Position numbers and translations under genes: made by a program
The notes under the pieces: model-generated
What the model saw: the letters and a program-made list of their open reading frames with translations, nothing else
The model's database searches: none
Told to the model about the DNA's origin: nothing
NCBI GenBank assembly: GCA_945860515.1
Contig: CAMARI010000006.1
Location: 1 to 37,380 of the forward strand
Reading direction: 5' to 3'
Origin: Polaromonas sp. YR568
GTDB taxonomy: Bacteria > Pseudomonadota > Gammaproteobacteria > Burkholderiales > Burkholderiaceae_C
DNA: 37,380 nucleotides
Part shown: positions 1 through 8,043 of the stretch, piece after piece
How the letters are laid out: each line of letters begins with the position of its first letter
How positions within the stretch are numbered: the stretch's first letter is position 1

Positions 1-1059
1 CCCTATGTTACTTGCCTTGTGCGGATGGGCGCTGACCAGAAACCCTTCAAACAACTGAGCCGCTTGCGACCAGCTGAAATCAAGCGCACGCAATCGGGCT
101 TCGTGGCGCGGTACGGCCAGCGCCTGATAACAAGCCTGCTGCAAGTCAGCATGCAGAACACCGCCATGATGCACGCCATCATCCGTCCCACCAGCCTTGC
201 ACAGCACCTCCAGCGGCCCGTCGACCGGGTAGGCAGCTACCGGTGTGCCAGTCGCCATCGCTTCCAACATCACCAGGCCAAAAGTTTCAGACCGGCTGGG
301 AAACACAAACACATCGGTAGCTGAATACACCTTGGCCAGCTCCTGCCGGGGCAGCACGCCCATCCAGCGCACCTGCGGGTAGCGCTGCTTGAGTGATGCC
401 TCTAGCGGCCCCACGCCGCAAACCACCTTGGTGCCCGGTATGTCAAGATTCAAAAAAGCATCAATGTTTTTTTCATAGGACACACGACCTACAAACAGCG
501 ACACAGGCCGGACCAGCGTGCCCATTGGTGGATACAACCTGGGTTGCGGCTGGTAAGCAAAGAGTTCGGTATCAACACCGTGCGTCCAGCCCCGCAGGTT
601 TTTAAAGCCGCGCTGGGACAGCATGCGCATTACACCGTTGGTGGGCACCATTACCCCCGCTGATGGCTTGTGAAAATACCTGAACAGCGCATAGCCCCAT
701 GACAATGGAATCTTCAGTGCGGCCTGCAAAATTTCAGGGAATTTGGTGTGAAATGCGGTGGTAAACCGGAGCGCTCGTTTGGTGCAGTAGCTGCGCGCAG
801 CCCAGCCCAGCGGCCCCTCAGTGGCAATATGAATCGCCTCGGGTGCAAATGCATCAAGCTTTTCTGTCAGCACCCGTTTGGGTGACACAGCCAGGTCAAT
901 GCCCGCATAGCCGGGGCAGGGCCGGGTTTTGAACAGGCCGGGGTGTATCACTTCAATGTTGTGACCCAACACCTCCAGTTCGCGCACCAGCTCGACCAGC
1001 GTGGTGACAACGCCATTGACCTGCGGTAGCCATGCGTCAGTGATGAGTGCAATTTTCAT
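1..1059 (-). CDS. Glycosyltransferase family 4/GT1-type, Agt-like (partial; C-terminus runs off the window)
   Basis: Reverse-complement translation from ATG at 1059 gives MKIALITDAWLPQVNGVVTTLVELVRELEVLGHNVEVIHPGLF...VFVFPSRSETFGLVMLEAMATGTPVAAYPVDGP, a classical GT4 pattern; no stop before base 1. Not in the ORF track because it is open-ended. Confidence 0.9.
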   Translation of the reverse strand, partial: MKIALITDAWLPQVNGVVTTLVELVRELEVLGHNIEVIHPGLFKTRPCPGYAGIDLAVSPKRVLTEKLDAFAPEAIHIATEGPLGWAARSYCTKRALRFTTAFHTKFPEILQAALKIPLSWGYALFRYFHKPSAGVMVPTNGVMRMLSQRGFKNLRGWTHGVDTELFAYQPQPRLYPPMGTLVRPVSLFVGRVSYEKNIDAFLNLDIPGTKVVCGVGPLEASLKQRYPQVRWMGVLPRQELAKVYSATDVFVFPSRSETFGLVMLEAMATGTPVAAYPVDGPLEVLCKAGGTDDGVHHGGVLHADLQQACYQALAVPRHEARLRALDFSWSQAAQLFEGFLVSAHPHKASNIG

Positions 1060-1084
1060 GTTAACTGACTTCCGTGGAGTGCCA

Positions 1085-1957
1085 TCAAGCGGTAACGGTG
1101 TTGCCCATTTGTGCACGGCCTTGCGCCTCATGCGACGGGGCCCAGTGCAGCAATTCCAGCGTGCCATCAAAGTGTTCAACCAACGCGGTTCGGCTTTCCA
1201 CCCAGTCGCCATCGTTGCAATACAGCACACCGTCTATATCGCGCATCTCGGCGCGGTGGATATGTCCGCACACCACGCCCTGGTGACCGCGCCGGCGCGC
1301 CTCGTTGGCCACCGCCACTTCGAAACTAGTCACGTAGTTAAGTGCGGTTTTGACCCTTTGCTTCAGGTACGCCGACAGTGACCAATACGGCAAGCCCAGG
1401 CGGGTGCGCAAGCTGTTCAGGTAGCGATTCAACTTGAGCGTGAATCCATAGAGATTGTCCCCCACAATGGCCAGCCACTTGGCGCATTGCACCACAGCAT
1501 CAAAGTAGTCGCCGTGAATGACCCACAACTGACGCCCATCTGCAGTGGTGTGTACCGCCTCTTCCATCACCTCGATATCGCCAAAACGCAGGCCGATAAA
1601 TTCACGTGCAAACTCATCATGATTACCCGGAATGAACACCACCCGGCAGCCCTTGCGTGCACGCTTGAGCAGCTTTTGAACCACGTCGTTGTGGGCCTGT
1701 GGCCAATACCATTTGCGACGCAATTGCCAGCCATCAATGATGTCGCCGACCAGGTACAGGTTGTCGCTGGGGTGGGCTTTTAAAAAATCCAGCAGCTCGT
1801 TGGCCTGGCAGCCAGGCGTGCCCAAGTGCAGGTCAGAGATAAAAACCGTGCGATAACGTTTGCGCAGCGAATCATCGTCGTGGTCGTGCGGCTCCTGGGC
1901 ATCTTTATCTTTGGCACTGCCCATGGAACCCAAAGCGTCAAACATCGTACGCATCAC
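1085..1957 (-). CDS. Calcineurin-like metallophosphoesterase, PlcP/LpxH2-like
   Basis: RYRTVFISDLHLGTPGCQANELLDFL...YLVGDIIDGW...WPQAHNDVVQKLL...FIPGNHDEF...VIHGDYFD...GVVCGHIHRAEMRDIDGVLYCNDGDWVES: metallophosphoesterase metal-ligand motifs. Start overlaps the stop of the upstream gene (ATGA). Confidence 0.88.
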   Translation of the reverse strand: MMRTMFDALGSMGSAKDKDAQEPHDHDDDSLRKRYRTVFISDLHLGTPGCQANELLDFLKAHPSDNLYLVGDIIDGWQLRRKWYWPQAHNDVVQKLLKRARKGCRVVFIPGNHDEFAREFIGLRFGDIEVMEEAVHTTADGRQLWVIHGDYFDAVVQCAKWLAIVGDNLYGFTLKLNRYLNSLRTRLGLPYWSLSAYLKQRVKTALNYVTSFEVAVANEARRRGHQGVVCGHIHRAEMRDIDGVLYCNDGDWVESRTALVEHFDGTLELLHWAPSHEAQGRAQMGNTVTA

Positions 1958-2826
1958 ACAACCACAGGTTTGCGGGAAGGTTGCGCCGTGAAGTGCTTCA
2001 GATAGCGCGGCGGCAGATCGGCAATGCGCATCATCATCGGCAGGTCGGCAGAATTAAAGTCAGGGTCCCAGGCCGGAGCGCCGAGCACCTTGGCACCCAA
2101 GCGCAAGTAGCCGCGAATCAGCGCGGGCGGCTCAATGTTCAGTGAGTCGTCGAGCTTGTCGACCGGCAGCGCCAGGCGCGGCGTAACGTGATAGTCAATC
2201 GGTGCCAAATGCGTCTGCTTGACTTGCCGCCAGATGCTGGCCGCCGCCTGGCCGCTGTTCGCGCCAGGAGTTTGCATCGGGATGCTGGCGCAGCCAATCA
2301 TGGTGTCTAGCTGGTTGCGCGCCATAAATTCAGCCAGCGCACCCCACAACGCCAAGATGACGCCCCCCGAGCGGTGGTCTGCATGCACGCAGCTGCGGCC
2401 CAGCTCAACCATCCGCTCACGCAGGCTGCGCAAGCGCGTCAGGTCAAACTCGGTGTCGCTGTAGGTGCTGCCCGCACGCTTGGCCTGGGTAGGCGTCAAG
2501 ACGCGGTAGGTGCCAATCACATTCCCACTGGCCTCGTCACGCACCAGAAGGTGCTCGCAGTAGTCGTCAAACAAATCAATATCATGGCCGGGCACAGTCA
2601 CGGGTAATGTGGCCCCCATTTCAACTGCAAAAATCTGGTATCTCAGGCGCTGCGCCGCCCGGACCTCGTCTTGATGCCGGGCCCAGCTGACCGAGATTTT
2701 GCCCACGGCAGGCCTTTGAACAACATCGGAAACGACAGTTTGACCGCTTGGACAAAGTGACCCCCGCATAACTTGCGGCATCGCCACGGGGGACAGGGCA
2801 AAGGTGGGGTTGGGCAGTTCTTTCAT
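1954..2826 (-). CDS. OlsB-like GNAT N-acyltransferase (lyso-ornithine lipid synthesis type)
   Basis: EVRAAQRLRYQIFAVEMGA...DLFDDYCEHLLVRDEASGNVIGTYRVL...FDLTRL...MVELGRSCVHADHRSGGVILALWGALAEFM; good SD (AAGGAG) before ATG 2826. Confidence 0.82.
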   Translation of the reverse strand: MKELPNPTFALSPVAMPQVMRGSLCPSGQTVVSDVVQRPAVGKISVSWARHQDEVRAAQRLRYQIFAVEMGATLPVTVPGHDIDLFDDYCEHLLVRDEASGNVIGTYRVLTPTQAKRAGSTYSDTEFDLTRLRSLRERMVELGRSCVHADHRSGGVILALWGALAEFMARNQLDTMIGCASIPMQTPGANSGQAAASIWRQVKQTHLAPIDYHVTPRLALPVDKLDDSLNIEPPALIRGYLRLGAKVLGAPAWDPDFNSADLPMMMRIADLPPRYLKHFTAQPSRKPVVV

Positions 2827-2877
2827 CGCGGGCTCCTTGGGTTTATCGCTGTCGGTTCAATGTTCAAAATTTGCCGT

Positions 2878-2900
2878 AAAAAAGCCCCGAGGTCGGGGCT
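2878..2900 (-). terminator. Rho-independent terminator-like hairpin
   Basis: Minus strand AGCCCCGA-CC-TCGGGGCT followed directly by TTTTTT. Confidence 0.75.
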
Positions 2901-2912
2901 GCTGGTGGGAGG

Positions 2913-3095
2913 TCATTTGCCAACGCTCGGGAGCATGGGGCGAATGCTTTGAAGTCCCTCCAGCCAGGGTCGCGCTCCCGGCTGGAAGCGCAAGCCACCC
3001 GGGCTGCTGGCCAATGCCATGGCGGTGCAGCGCAAAATGCGCAGGCACTGCTGGTTGAAATTCAGACTTGGTATGGCTTGTTCGACTTTTTGCAT
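2913..3095 (-). CDS. Putative 60-aa small protein between PHO-box array and terminator
   Basis: MQKVEQAIPSLNFNQQCLRILRCTAMALASSPGGLRFQPGARPWLEGLQSIRPMLPSVGK; GC-biased third positions; stop lies ~12 bp before the terminator hairpin; weak SD. Confidence 0.35.
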   Translation of the reverse strand: MQKVEQAIPSLNFNQQCLRILRCTAMALASSPGGLRFQPGARPWLEGLQSIRPMLPSVGK

Positions 3096-3117
3096 GCCTG
3101 TATTTTGAAAGTACGGG

Positions 3118-3157
3118 GTGACGTGCTTGTGTCAGTTAAGTGGCAGTTACGTGACAG
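3118..3157 (-). promoter_or_regulatory. PHO-box-like array (PhoB binding), four 7-bp units at exact 11-bp spacing
   Basis: Minus strand reads CTGTCAC-GTAA-CTGCCAC-TTAA-CTGACAC-AAGC-ACGTCAC; units on + strand begin at 3151, 3140, 3129 and 3118. Matches the PhoB consensus CTGTCAY with 4-nt AT-rich spacers. Confidence 0.8.
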
Positions 3158-3252
3158 GACAGGGTCGCGATGCACTCGGCTTGCCCGCATGGATTTGCCG
3201 TGAATGCGCTGCGTCCCCTGCAAGCCAGCCGCCGCTCTGGCAACATCCTCGC

Positions 3253-4179
3253 ATGCCTAAATTGACCCAAGACAGCTGCCCCACCCTGACCGCCAATCTG
3301 ACAGTCTTGTACGACGGCGCCTGCCCCCTGTGCCGCCGCGAAATCGCTGTTTACCAAGACCTTCAGCCGGTCGATGCTGGCCAGACACTGACGTTTTCAG
3401 ACATCAGCCGGGCTGACTCAGCACTGCCACTTGGCGGCGTGCGCAGCGACTATCTGGCGCGCTTTCATGTGCAGCTGGGTGATGGTCAGGTGCTCAGTGG
3501 CGCGGCGGCTTTTGTGGCGCTGTGGGCTACGCTGCCAGGCTGGCGCTACCTGGCGTTTGCGGCCCGCCTGCCTGGCGCCACCCCTCTTCTGGAGGTGGTG
3601 TATCGCGCGTTTTTGCGTATCAGGCCGCAAATGCAGGGCATCGCCAAGGCTTTTGAAGCGCCTCGCGTTTCAAAAGCGCTGGCAGGCGACTTGCGGTCAG
3701 ACCAGGCCGGAGAAACCGGTGCGGTTTGGATCTACCGTGGCCTGCTGGCTGTCTCAGGCAACGCAGGGGTGCGCGAATTTGCCCAGCGCCATTTGAAAAC
3801 CGAGCAAGTCCACCTGGACAACATCAACGCCGTTTTGCCGTGGCCCCAGCGCAGCCGCCTGCTGCCCGGCTGGCGCGTGGCTGGCTTTGCCACCGGTGCC
3901 CTGCCCGCCCTGTTTGGCCCCCGCGCCGTGTATGCCACCATTGCAGCGGTTGAAACCTTTGTTGACCAGCACTACCAGCACCAGATCGACAAGCTGCAAA
4001 ATCAGCCGGAGCACGCCGAACTGCTCAAACTGCTGCGGGAATGCCAGCAAGACGAATGCGAACACCGCGACGAAGCCTTGGCGCTGCAAGCCCAGCCGCC
4101 CGGCAGGCTGCTGCGCGCCTGGTGCAAGCTGGTCGGAAGCGGGTCCAGTGCGGCAGTGGCGCTGGCGCGGCGTATCTAG
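3253..4179 (+). CDS. DCC-family thiol-disulfide oxidoreductase fused to COQ7-like (demethoxyubiquinone hydroxylase) di-iron domain
   Basis: N-terminal LTVLYDGACPLCRREIAVYQ (DCC/DUF393); C-terminal AGETGAVWIYRGLLAV...KTEQVHLDNI...GFATGALPALFGPRAVYATIAAVETFVDQHYQHQI...CQQDECEHRDEAL (COQ7 E / ExxH ligands). Start chosen at ATG 3253 (MPKLTQ). Confidence 0.82.
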   Translation: MPKLTQDSCPTLTANLTVLYDGACPLCRREIAVYQDLQPVDAGQTLTFSDISRADSALPLGGVRSDYLARFHVQLGDGQVLSGAAAFVALWATLPGWRYLAFAARLPGATPLLEVVYRAFLRIRPQMQGIAKAFEAPRVSKALAGDLRSDQAGETGAVWIYRGLLAVSGNAGVREFAQRHLKTEQVHLDNINAVLPWPQRSRLLPGWRVAGFATGALPALFGPRAVYATIAAVETFVDQHYQHQIDKLQNQPEHAELLKLLRECQQDECEHRDEALALQAQPPGRLLRAWCKLVGSGSSAAVALARRI

Positions 4180-4186
4180 TCTTTCG

Positions 4187-4250
4187 GAATGCTATTTCTT
4201 TAATAGCTGGTTACCTCGGTATTTATTGGCCTAAAGCCACTTTTTGCACC
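4187..4250 (+). repeat. Dispersed ~60-bp repeat, copy C
   Basis: AATGCTATTTCTTTAATAGCTGGTTACCTCGGTATTTATTGGCCTAAAGCCACTTTTT. Confidence 0.7.
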
Positions 4251-4337
4251 TGGAAATGGCAGTTTTTGACCTTTAAAAGCTGTCGCAAGACGGTATTTGC
4301 CCCGCTGGAAGCCCTGTGAAGCTATTTTTGACTTGTT

Positions 4338-4412
4338 TTCAGGCATCTTTTAGACCTCCGGACCTATGAAAACTTGGGTGAAAAGCTTCTGAATTCATAG
4401 CAGCTTGAAGTT
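4338..4412 (-). repeat. Dispersed ~60-bp repeat, copy H
   Basis: Minus strand CTGCTATGAATTCAGAAGCTTTTCACCCAAGTTTTCATAGGTCCGGAGGTCTAAAAGATGCC. Confidence 0.65.
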
Positions 4413-4570
4413 CATTGGAGTCTGACTCCGATTGTTAAATGCCCTCCACAAACCCGGGATGATTCACCGATCCTAGGCATCGAAAACTTCCTGCAAATCT
4501 AGTTTTCTGGCGCCCCGTGCATTGATCATGGAACGCAATCTTGCTATCTCACCCAGGGACATCCGGATGA

Positions 4571-4939
4571 TTGGCGTTAAAAACACTCAAGTCAAGTTTC
4601 GACTTCATCCTCTCAACCATCCCGCAAAAGCATGACATCAACCCCTTTATTCTTTTGCTAAAACGTGACTGCACGATTGTGCTGTGCGGCGCCCTGGAGG
4701 CCATGGCATCTGTGAACAACATGGAACTGGCCGCTCACCGCAAGCGTGTGACGGGCTCGCTCATTGGAAGCATTGCCGACACGCAGGAAATTTTGGACTT
4801 TTGTGCAAAGCACGCGATCGGCCCAGATGTGGAGCTCATCAAAATTGACGATATCAACAGTGCCTGCGACAAAATCGAAAGCGGCAACGTACGATTTCGG
4901 TATGTCATTGATATGTCCTCGATCAACAAGGATTCATAA
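4571..4939 (+). pseudogene. C-terminal remnant of zinc-type NAD(P)-dependent alcohol dehydrogenase (YahK/cinnamyl-ADH family)
   Basis: SSFDFILSTIPQKHDINPFILLLKRDCTIVLCGALEAM...KRVTGSLIGSIADTQEILDFCAKHAIGPDVELIKIDDINSACDKIESGNVRFRYVIDM matches only the C-terminal third; catalytic and Rossmann N-terminal parts are absent; only a TTG start is available. Confidence 0.75.
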
Positions 4940-5019
4940 CATTGGCATTTTTGCCGACCCGCGGTGTGACAGGCAAGAACTAGGGCGGATTGAAGCTGCT
5001 GAGTGCGAACTCGCTCGGC

Positions 5020-5880
5020 TCATGCTTTATCTCCCGTCATCCGCGCCAGCACTTCGGCTGTGGCGGCAGTGTCTGCCTGGCCAAAACCCAAGGCCATCGC
5101 AGCCGTGTAAATGGAGTGGCAGGTGTCCAGCAGCGGGGTGGGGCAATGCACCGAGCGCGCCATCTCGCTGATGATCTGCATGTCTTTTTGCCACAGCGCG
5201 ATCTTCATGCTGGCTGGCTCATAGTTGCGCTCAATCATCATCGGCACGCGCAGCCGCATCGCGCCCGTGCCGATGTAGGGGCTGTGGCCCATCTGCGCCA
5301 GCGCCACAGCCGGATCAAGATCCATACGGCGGCACAAAGTCACCATCTCGGCATAAGCCACGTTGTAAATGGCCACGAGGTGGTTGGCAGCAAGTTTGAG
5401 CTTGGTGCCCGCACCCAGGGCGCCTACGCGTGGCGCTTGCAGCGTGAACGCTTGCGCCAGCGCCGCTGCCTCGCGGCAAGCAGCTAGCGAGCCGCTCAAG
5501 TAAATGATCCAGTTTTGCTGCGGTGCGGGCACGGCCGTACCACTGATAGGCGCATCGACCATCTGCCGCCCCTGTTTGCGCAACGCGGCTGCCGCTGCGA
5601 GCTTGTCGGCCAACGGCAAGGTACTGGTCTCGATCACGGTCTGCCCTGCCTTGGGGCGACCCGCCTGCTGAAGCTCAGCCACCACAGCGTTTAGCGCTGC
5701 GGTGCTGGGCAAAGAGCAGATCAGCGCATCGGCCTGCTGGGCCACCTCCGTGCCAGAGGCTAGAACCCGCCCCCCACTGCGGCGCAGGCGCGCGCGAGCC
5801 GCAGGCATTGGGTCATAACCCACCACCTCATGCCCCGCTTGCAGCAGGGCGCGAGCGATGATGCTGCCCATGATGCCCAA
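5020..5880 (-). CDS. NAD(P)-dependent oxidoreductase, 3-hydroxyisobutyrate dehydrogenase family (start codon problematic)
   Basis: Upstream in-frame KRVGIIGLGIMGS Rossmann motif; DAPISGTAVPAPQQNW; GAGTKLKLAANHLVAIYNVAYAE. In-frame TAA lies just upstream with no ATG/GTG before GIIGLGIMG. Confidence 0.8.
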   Translation of the reverse strand: MGIMGSIIARALLQAGHEVVGYDPMPAARARLRRSGGRVLASGTEVAQQADALICSLPSTAALNAVVAELQQAGRPKAGQTVIETSTLPLADKLAAAAALRKQGRQMVDAPISGTAVPAPQQNWIIYLSGSLAACREAAALAQAFTLQAPRVGALGAGTKLKLAANHLVAIYNVAYAEMVTLCRRMDLDPAVALAQMGHSPYIGTGAMRLRVPMMIERNYEPASMKIALWQKDMQIISEMARSVHCPTPLLDTCHSIYTAAMALGFGQADTAATAEVLARMTGDKA

Positions 5881-6093
5881 GCCGATGATGCCGACGCGTT
5901 TGGTGTGTTGTTTCCTAAGAAGGCTGACCGTTTACATGAAACCGCCAAGAACTTGAAATCTGATTTATACCCCAGCCACACCAAGGCTAAGCTCAATGCG
6001 GCACCTTTAGCAGGGGCCTGAAGCCGCAGCGACTGAGTTGCAGGTAGGCTTCACGCGATCCGCTCGTCAGCCACGCGCACTGCCCACTGCAAT

Positions 6094-7281
6094 TTACCTG
6101 TGCCGCAACGCCAGCAGGGCCGCAAACGCAGCCAAGCCCAAGGCAATTGAAAACCACAGCGCGGATGCGCCAAAGCGCTCTATCGCCAAGCCAAAAACAT
6201 AGGGTGCCAGCGCCTGGGCAAAGCGTGCGGGCATCATCAGCTTGCCTTGCCGGGCGCCATAGCCGCCGGGGCCGAAAAACAGCAGAGGCAGCGTGCCATT
6301 GGCAATCGTCATCACGCCGTTGCCGGCGCCATGCAAGACGGTAAAAACAACACCTGCTGGCACGCCCAGGGCCAAAAACAAAAGCGCGCCGATGGCGTGG
6401 GCGGTGGATGCGATGCGGGCAGACACCAGGGCGCTGATGTTGCGCAGCAGGCTGTATTCAAGCAGCCGGCCTGCCACCTGCGCTGGGCCAACCAGTGATG
6501 CAAAGGCAATCGCGCTGGCCAGACCCACACCGTTGGCCTGCAGCAGCTCGGGCAGATGCGCTGCCATGGCGGTGCTGGTGAACCAGGTCGCACCAAAAAC
6601 AAAGGCCAGCAGCCATGATGTGGACGGCGGCATAGCCTGGGCCGGTAGCTGACTAGCCACTGCCGTGCTGGCAGGCACTGCGGCATCGACTTTTTGCACT
6701 TTGTTTGCAGACGGCAACAACAGGTTCAAGGGCAAGGCTATCAGCAGATGAATCGCCGCCCATGCCAGGCAGGCACCGCGCCAACCGAACTCCAGGTTAA
6801 GCCAAGTGGTCAGTGGCCAGCCGATGGTGCTGGCAAAGCCGGCAATCAGCGTGATGCCGGTAATGGCCGAGCGTGCCGTGGCGCCATACATCCTGACCAA
6901 GGCTGAAAATGCGCCCTCATAAAAGCCTGCGGACATCGCCACGCCTATCAGCATCCAAGCGGCAAACAGACCAACCGGCCCCTGCACTGCCGACAAAGCC
7001 GCCAGCCCGGCTGCAAAAACAAGGCTATTGCAAGACAACACTAGGCGCCCGCCGTAGTGGTCTACAAACCGTCCTGCGATCGGCCCCAATGCAGCCGACA
7101 CCAGCAAAGCCACCGAAAAAGCCAAAAACACGGTCGAAGCGGCAAGGCCCAGACTTTGAGCCATGTCCTTGGCCAAAATAGCCACGATGTAATACGTCGA
7201 AGCGTAGGCAATGGTGACGGCCGAGCCCAATTTGGCGACCGTCACGACCCGTTCATTGGGTGCCATTTGCAGCAGCCGCAT
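6094..7281 (-). CDS. MFS transporter, possibly ArsK-like
   Basis: About 12 hydrophobic segments with an MFS-type loop (GRFVDHYGGRLVL); start overlaps arsH stop (TGATG), so co-operonic with arsH. Confidence 0.75.
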   Translation of the reverse strand: MRLLQMAPNERVVTVAKLGSAVTIAYASTYYIVAILAKDMAQSLGLAASTVFLAFSVALLVSAALGPIAGRFVDHYGGRLVLSCNSLVFAAGLAALSAVQGPVGLFAAWMLIGVAMSAGFYEGAFSALVRMYGATARSAITGITLIAGFASTIGWPLTTWLNLEFGWRGACLAWAAIHLLIALPLNLLLPSANKVQKVDAAVPASTAVASQLPAQAMPPSTSWLLAFVFGATWFTSTAMAAHLPELLQANGVGLASAIAFASLVGPAQVAGRLLEYSLLRNISALVSARIASTAHAIGALLFLALGVPAGVVFTVLHGAGNGVMTIANGTLPLLFFGPGGYGARQGKLMMPARFAQALAPYVFGLAIERFGASALWFSIALGLAAFAALLALRHR

Positions 7282-7991
7282 CAGATACTTTTTTGATTCA
7301 CGCGTTTTGACAAGGCCTCAGCACTTTCTTTGCGCTCGCTGTAGCGGTCTGTCAGCCAGCTTGATGAACCCCGCGTGAGCAGGGTGAACTTGACCAGCTC
7401 TTCCATCACGTCTACCACCCGGTCGTAATAGGCGGACGGCTTCATTCGCCCTGCTTCGTCGAACTCTAAAAACGCTTTGGCAATGGACGACTGGTTGGGG
7501 ATGGTGAGCATGCGCATCCAGCGACCCAAAATACGCATTTGATTGACGGCGTTGAACGACTGGCTGCCGCCGCTGACTTGCATCAGCGCCAGGGTTTTGC
7601 CCTGCGTGGGCCGCACCGCGCCGAGTGCCAGCGGTATCCAGTCGATTTGCGATTTCATGATGCCGGTCATGGCACCGTGGCGCTCGGGCGATGTCCAGAC
7701 CATGCCTTCGGCCCATTCGGCCAGGGCGCGCAGCTCGGCGACTTTGGGGTGGGTGTCGGGTGCGTCGTCTGGCAGGGGCAGGCCGCTGGGGTTGAAGGTT
7801 TTGGTTTCGCAACCCATCGCCTCGAGCAGTCGGGCGGCTTCTTCGCTGGCCAAGCGGCTGTACGAGCGTTCGCGCACCGAGCCGTAAAGCAGCAGGATGC
7901 GGGGTGGGCTGGGCGGCGGGTGGCTGGGCTGGGCCGCGCCAGGCAGCGCCGGGACATTGAAAAGCGCTGGGTCAAGGTTGGGAAGTTGCAT
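7281..7991 (-). CDS. arsH: NADPH-dependent FMN reductase ArsH
   Basis: [47 protein letters not shown]...[25 protein letters not shown]...[39 protein letters not shown]. Confidence 0.93.
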   Translation of the reverse strand: MQLPNLDPALFNVPALPGAAQPSHPPPSPPRILLLYGSVRERSYSRLASEEAARLLEAMGCETKTFNPSGLPLPDDAPDTHPKVAELRALAEWAEGMVWTSPERHGAMTGIMKSQIDWIPLALGAVRPTQGKTLALMQVSGGSQSFNAVNQMRILGRWMRMLTIPNQSSIAKAFLEFDEAGRMKPSAYYDRVVDVMEELVKFTLLTRGSSSWLTDRYSERKESAEALSKRVNQKSI

Positions 7992-8025
7992 AAAAAATAG
8001 GAGGCGTCTTGTTTTAATTCAATAC

Positions 8026-8041
8026 TTCAATTATATTTGAA
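8026..8041. promoter_or_regulatory. Candidate ArsR operator in the divergent arsH/arsR intergenic region
   Basis: Inverted repeat TTCAA-TTATAT-TTGAA in a 52-bp divergent spacer, immediately before the arsR ATG at 8044. Confidence 0.45.
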
Positions 8042-8043
8042 CT

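Noticed and set aside
3118-3252. ORF-track N-terminal extension (MTCLCQLSGSY...) of the DCC-COQ7 protein
   Set aside because: The extension would translate the PHO-box array itself and shows no domain similarity; ATG 3253 fits the DCC domain start.
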